Positions 30,946 to 33,204 of a stretch of 33,204 nt of DNA are shown here, one piece after another (position 1 is the first letter of the stretch; each line of letters begins with the position of its first letter). The stretch lies in the NCBI GenBank assembly GCA_016182415.1, contig JACPGR010000012.1, positions 1 to 33,204 on the forward strand. The letters are read 5' to 3'. The stretch is from Candidatus Magasanikiibacteriota bacterium (GTDB lineage Bacteria; Patescibacteriota; Patescibacteriia; Magasanikbacterales; UBA922). The translations under genes were made by a program, and so were the position numbers. Below the pieces are notes generated by a model. That model had not been told where the DNA came from and did not search any database. It was given only the letters and a program-made list of their open reading frames with translations.

Positions 30946-31104
30946 GTAACTACTCACCCTGCTTTATTCGTGAACGCAACTCTCCCCTCGCCCCTCTCTT
31001 ACGGAAGAGAGGGGAAACACACGTTCACCTGTCTCCTTTCTCTTCGGTAAGAGAAAGGCGGGGATAGAGTTGCGTTCACCAGACATAGGGTGGTGAGTAG
31101 TTAC
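30946..31104. mobile_element. 159-bp element with GTAACTACTCACC termini
   Basis: The ends GTAACTACTCACC (30946-30958) and GGTGAGTAGTTAC (31092-31104) are perfect inverted repeats, as in the element at 268-530. The left flank inside the end (TGCTTTATTCGTGAAC) is also shared. A complete family 1 palindrome is nested in it. Confidence 0.75.
30975..31074. repeat. palindromic repeat family 1, copy D (nested)
   Basis: Ends CGCAACTC and GAGTTGCG, left hairpin CCCCTCTCTT-ACGG-AAGAGAGGGG, right hairpin CCTTTCTCTT-CGGT-AAGAGAAAGG. It matches copy C almost base for base. The inverted flank extends to TGAACGCAACTC / GAGTTGCGTTCA (30971-31078). Confidence 0.9.
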
Positions 31105-31121
31105 TCTTATTTTAGCAGATC

Positions 31122-31150
31122 TTGCACAAAAATCAAGGGTGGGCTATACT
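31122..31150 (+). promoter_or_regulatory. promoter of rplI
   Basis: The -35 box TTGCAC (31122-31127) and -10 box TATACT (31145-31150) are 17 bases apart. The -10 starts inside a perfect palindrome CTATACTATAGTATAG (31144-31159). Confidence 0.65.
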
Positions 31151-31220
31151 ATAGTATAGTGATTTATTTCTAGCCTTGTAAGCTTTGTAAGCCGAGTAGG
31201 CCTCGTAAGCCTTTTTAAGT

Positions 31221-31667
31221 ATGAAAATAATCCTCACAAAAGATGTCCCAGGAACCGGCAAAAAAGGTCAGGTTCTTGAGGTTGCGGATGGTTTTGCGCG
31301 AAATTTTTTGATCAAAAAAGGTTTGGCTGAGGTGGCGACCAAAGATGCGGTTTCAAAGCTTGAACAACAGAGTACTAAGTTGAAAAAAATTGCTGAGGAA
31401 GAATTGCAGGAAAATCAAAAATTGGCGCATACTTTAGATGGCGCAGAAATTGAGATCTCTGCAAAAGTCAATGATGAAGGTACTTTATATGCAGGTATAA
31501 CTCCGCAAAAAATTGTGCAAGAGATAAAAAAACAAGTAGGAGTTGCAATTTCATTCAAGCAAGTCGTCATCCCCAAACCAATCAAAGACACCGGGGAACA
31601 CGAAGTCAAAATAAAGTTTTTACATGGTCTTGAGTCCGACCTGCGAGTCAGTGTCTACCAAGGATAA
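31221..31667 (+). CDS. rplI: 50S ribosomal protein bL9
   Basis: The 148-residue protein begins MKIILTKDVPGTGKKGQVLEVADGFARNFLIKKGLA, the conserved bL9 N-terminal domain. A central helix (KLEQQSTKLKKIAEEELQENQKLA) follows, then a C-terminal domain (GTLYAGITPQKIVQEI). Length is typical. bL9 bridges ribosomes through the L1 stalk region. Several CPR lineages lack bL9, so its presence narrows the lineage. It has its own promoter and a terminator just after its stop. Confidence 0.96.
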   Translation: MKIILTKDVPGTGKKGQVLEVADGFARNFLIKKGLAEVATKDAVSKLEQQSTKLKKIAEEELQENQKLAHTLDGAEIEISAKVNDEGTLYAGITPQKIVQEIKKQVGVAISFKQVVIPKPIKDTGEHEVKIKFLHGLESDLRVSVYQG

Positions 31668-31692
31668 ACCGCCGATTCATCGACGGTTTTTT
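31666..31692 (+). terminator. rho-independent terminator after rplI
   Basis: ACCGCCGA-ttca-TCGACGGT has one mismatch and is followed by a run of T. It begins at the stop codon of rplI. Confidence 0.75.
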
Positions 31693-31732
31693 ATTTTTAT
31701 GTTTGTGGTATACTGTTGGTGTTAAAAATAAA

Positions 31733-31850
31733 ATTGAGATACATTGAGATACATTGAGATACATTGAGATACATTGAGATACATTGAGATACATTGAGAT
31801 ACATTAGATACATTGAGATACATTGAGATACATTGAGATACATTGAGATA
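31733..31850 (+). repeat. 10-bp tandem repeat array, about 12 units of ATTGAGATAC
   Basis: Seven perfect units (31733-31802) are followed by one unit missing a G (31803-31811), three perfect units and one partial unit. Downstream, 31870-31916 holds several ATTATCTCAAC-like units on the opposite strand, so the array and this stretch could pair. It ends about 80 bases before the pyrG start. Confidence 0.95.
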
Positions 31851-31932
31851 GGGAGATATTAAGAGTAAAATTATCTCAACATTATCTCTATCTTATCTCA
31901 ACATTATCTCAACATATTAATTTAAATTTTGT

Positions 31933-33204
31933 ATGCCAAAAAAGAACAAAAATCGTAAGTTTATCTTCGTAGTTGGTGGAGTACTCAGTGGCGTAGGTAA
32001 AGGTGTTACCGCAGCTTCTCTTGGAGCTATTATGAACGCAAAAGGTTTTTCTGTTACCGCACTCAAGATTGACCCATACGTAAATGTGGATGCAGGTACG
32101 ATGAATCCGGTCGAACATGGTGAGATGGAGATGAAACAGATCAAGACATGGGAAATTATGAACGTTTTTTGAATGTTGAACTCAATTCCGAAAACTATAT
32201 GACCACAGGTCGTGTATATCAAACGGTGATTGAAAATGAACGCAGTATGAAATATAAAGGACGCTGTGTGCAAGTGGTACCGCATATTCCGGAAGAAATT
32301 ATTGGCCGAATTAATAATGCCGTACAAAAACACGATGCAGATATTGCCATTATCGAAATTGGTGGGACTGTGGGTGAGTATGAAAATATTTTGTTTTTGG
32401 AAGCTGCACGCATGATGAAACTTGCCAAACCAGATAGTGTTGCGATTGTACTTGTGAGTTATTTGCCGGTACCAGCGCATTTGGGAGAGATGAAAACGAA
32501 GCCGACTCAACATGCGTCTAGAATGCTCAACCAAGCTGGGTTACAGGCTGATATTATTGTCGCGCGTGGACGTATGGAGCTTGATGCGCCCCGTCGTGAA
32601 AAATTAGCAGTATTTTGTGGTGTACCCAAAGAAAATTGTATTTCAGCCCCTGATGTTGCGTCGATTTATGAAATTCCTTTGCATATGGAGGGGCAACAAA
32701 TTGGCAACAAAGTCTTGAAGCGTCTTCAACTTACTGCACGGAAAACTGATTTGACTGCATGGACAAATTTAGTTAAAAAAATAAAAAATGGAGAGCGAGA
32801 AATAAAAATTGCAGTTATTGGAAAATATTTTGGAACCGGAAATTTTACATTGGCTGATTCATATATTTCAGTAATTGAATCGATTAAACATGCGTCGTGG
32901 AATAATAATGTGAAGCCTAAATTGGAATGGGTAGACTCCGAAGAATTTGAAAAGAATCCTGCAAAACTAAAAGACCTCAAAAATTATGATGGTATCATCG
33001 TTCCCGGTGGGTTTGGAAAGCGTGGAGTTGAGGGGATCATCAAAGCGATACAATTTGCGCGTGAAAATAAAAAACCATATTTAGGACTCTGTTATGGTAT
33101 GCAACTTGCAAGTATCGAATTTGTTCGCAATGTCCTTGGTAAGAAACACGCAAATACCGTAGAAATGGATCCAAAAACTACTGAACCGGTGATTCATATC
33201 AATC
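31933..33204 (+). pseudogene. pyrG: CTP synthase, frameshifted, cut by the window edge
   Basis: The N-terminus ([23 protein letters not shown], then [20 protein letters not shown]) is a normal CTP synthase start with P-loop. The frame then breaks at about 32120-32126 and the first frame stops at 32172. In the next frame the protein resumes as [20 protein letters not shown] and continues unbroken to the window end. It includes GGTVGEYENILFLEAAR and the amidotransferase motif GLCYGMQLA with its cysteine. The usual residues between HGE and DGDE (VFVTxD) are missing, so about 16 bases are lost. CTP synthase makes CTP from UTP and glutamine and is normally essential, so an assembly error is as likely as real loss. 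Confidence 0.88.

Larger units (their letters stand above)
30899..31212. repeat. outer inverted repeat around the nested element upstream of era and rplI
   Basis: Left arm CTTACGAGGCTTACAAGGCC (30901-30920) is matched in inverse by GCCTTGTAAGC and GGCCTCGTAAGCC on the right (31174-31212), where motifs of this type are repeated. Between them sit the GTAACTACTCA element and the rplI promoter. This accounts for the gene-free stretch 30890-31220. Confidence 0.55.

Noticed and set aside
31733-31850. Regular array that could suggest CRISPR
   Set aside because: The units are 10 bp head to tail with no spacers, and no cas genes are in the window; it is a simple tandem repeat.

Overview
The window reads as a chromosomal piece of an AT-rich, small-genome bacterium, most likely a member of the Candidate Phyla Radiation (Patescibacteria, probably a parcubacterial lineage). 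This is inferred from compact gene spacing, the families of MurA, PyrG, Era, bL9 and CtpA seen here, and the density of small hypothetical genes; no 16S rRNA gene is present to confirm it.

Region 1 (1-7600) starts with the 3' end of one tRNA and an intact tRNA-Thr(GGU) whose 3' end is duplicated next to it. An accessory island follows. It holds a tight four-gene operon (EcoRI-type adenine methyltransferase, small membrane protein, T5orf172/GIY-YIG nuclease-like protein, DUF3800 protein) bounded by a strong promoter and a terminator. Next come a candidate antisense small RNA and a second group: DUF262-HNH endonuclease, DUF2130 coiled-coil nuclease-like protein and a frameshifted SEC-C protein. 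The island looks defence-related.

Region 2 (7600-8910) carries rpmG (bL33), tRNA-Trp and a decayed dinD. The expected rpmG/trnW/secE neighbourhood is interrupted here.

Region 3 (8970-25450) is a surface-polysaccharide locus: one GT4, four GT2 and two large GT-C-like membrane glycosyltransferases, a CDP-alcohol phosphatidyltransferase, HIT, MazG-like and Nudix housekeeping proteins, and a dTDP-L-rhamnose pathway. The pathway consists of a long-form RmlA, RmlB and a reductase that resembles the plant bifunctional epimerase/reductase NRS/ER, with no separate RmlC. A cupin gene has been interrupted by a small insertion element with a 27-bp flanking duplication.

Region 4 (25490-33204) is core: a PEGA-domain membrane protein, MurA, CtpA-type S41 protease, a stand-alone riboflavin kinase, Era, bL9, and PyrG, which is frameshifted and runs off the end.

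The most striking feature is a set of palindromic and nested palindromic repeats between, and sometimes inside, genes. One family of about 100 bp (four copies) is built of two mirror-image hairpins with compensatory base changes, and one copy sits in frame inside a glycosyltransferase gene. Another family of about 31 bp (four copies) is a double hairpin, and one copy is cleanly inserted in a duplicated tRNA-Thr 3' end. A third pair of elements has GTAACTACTCA termini, and one of these hosts a copy of the first family. Several genes carry frameshifts (SEC-C gene, dinD, a two-part small membrane protein gene, pyrG). These may be real decay or assembly errors.
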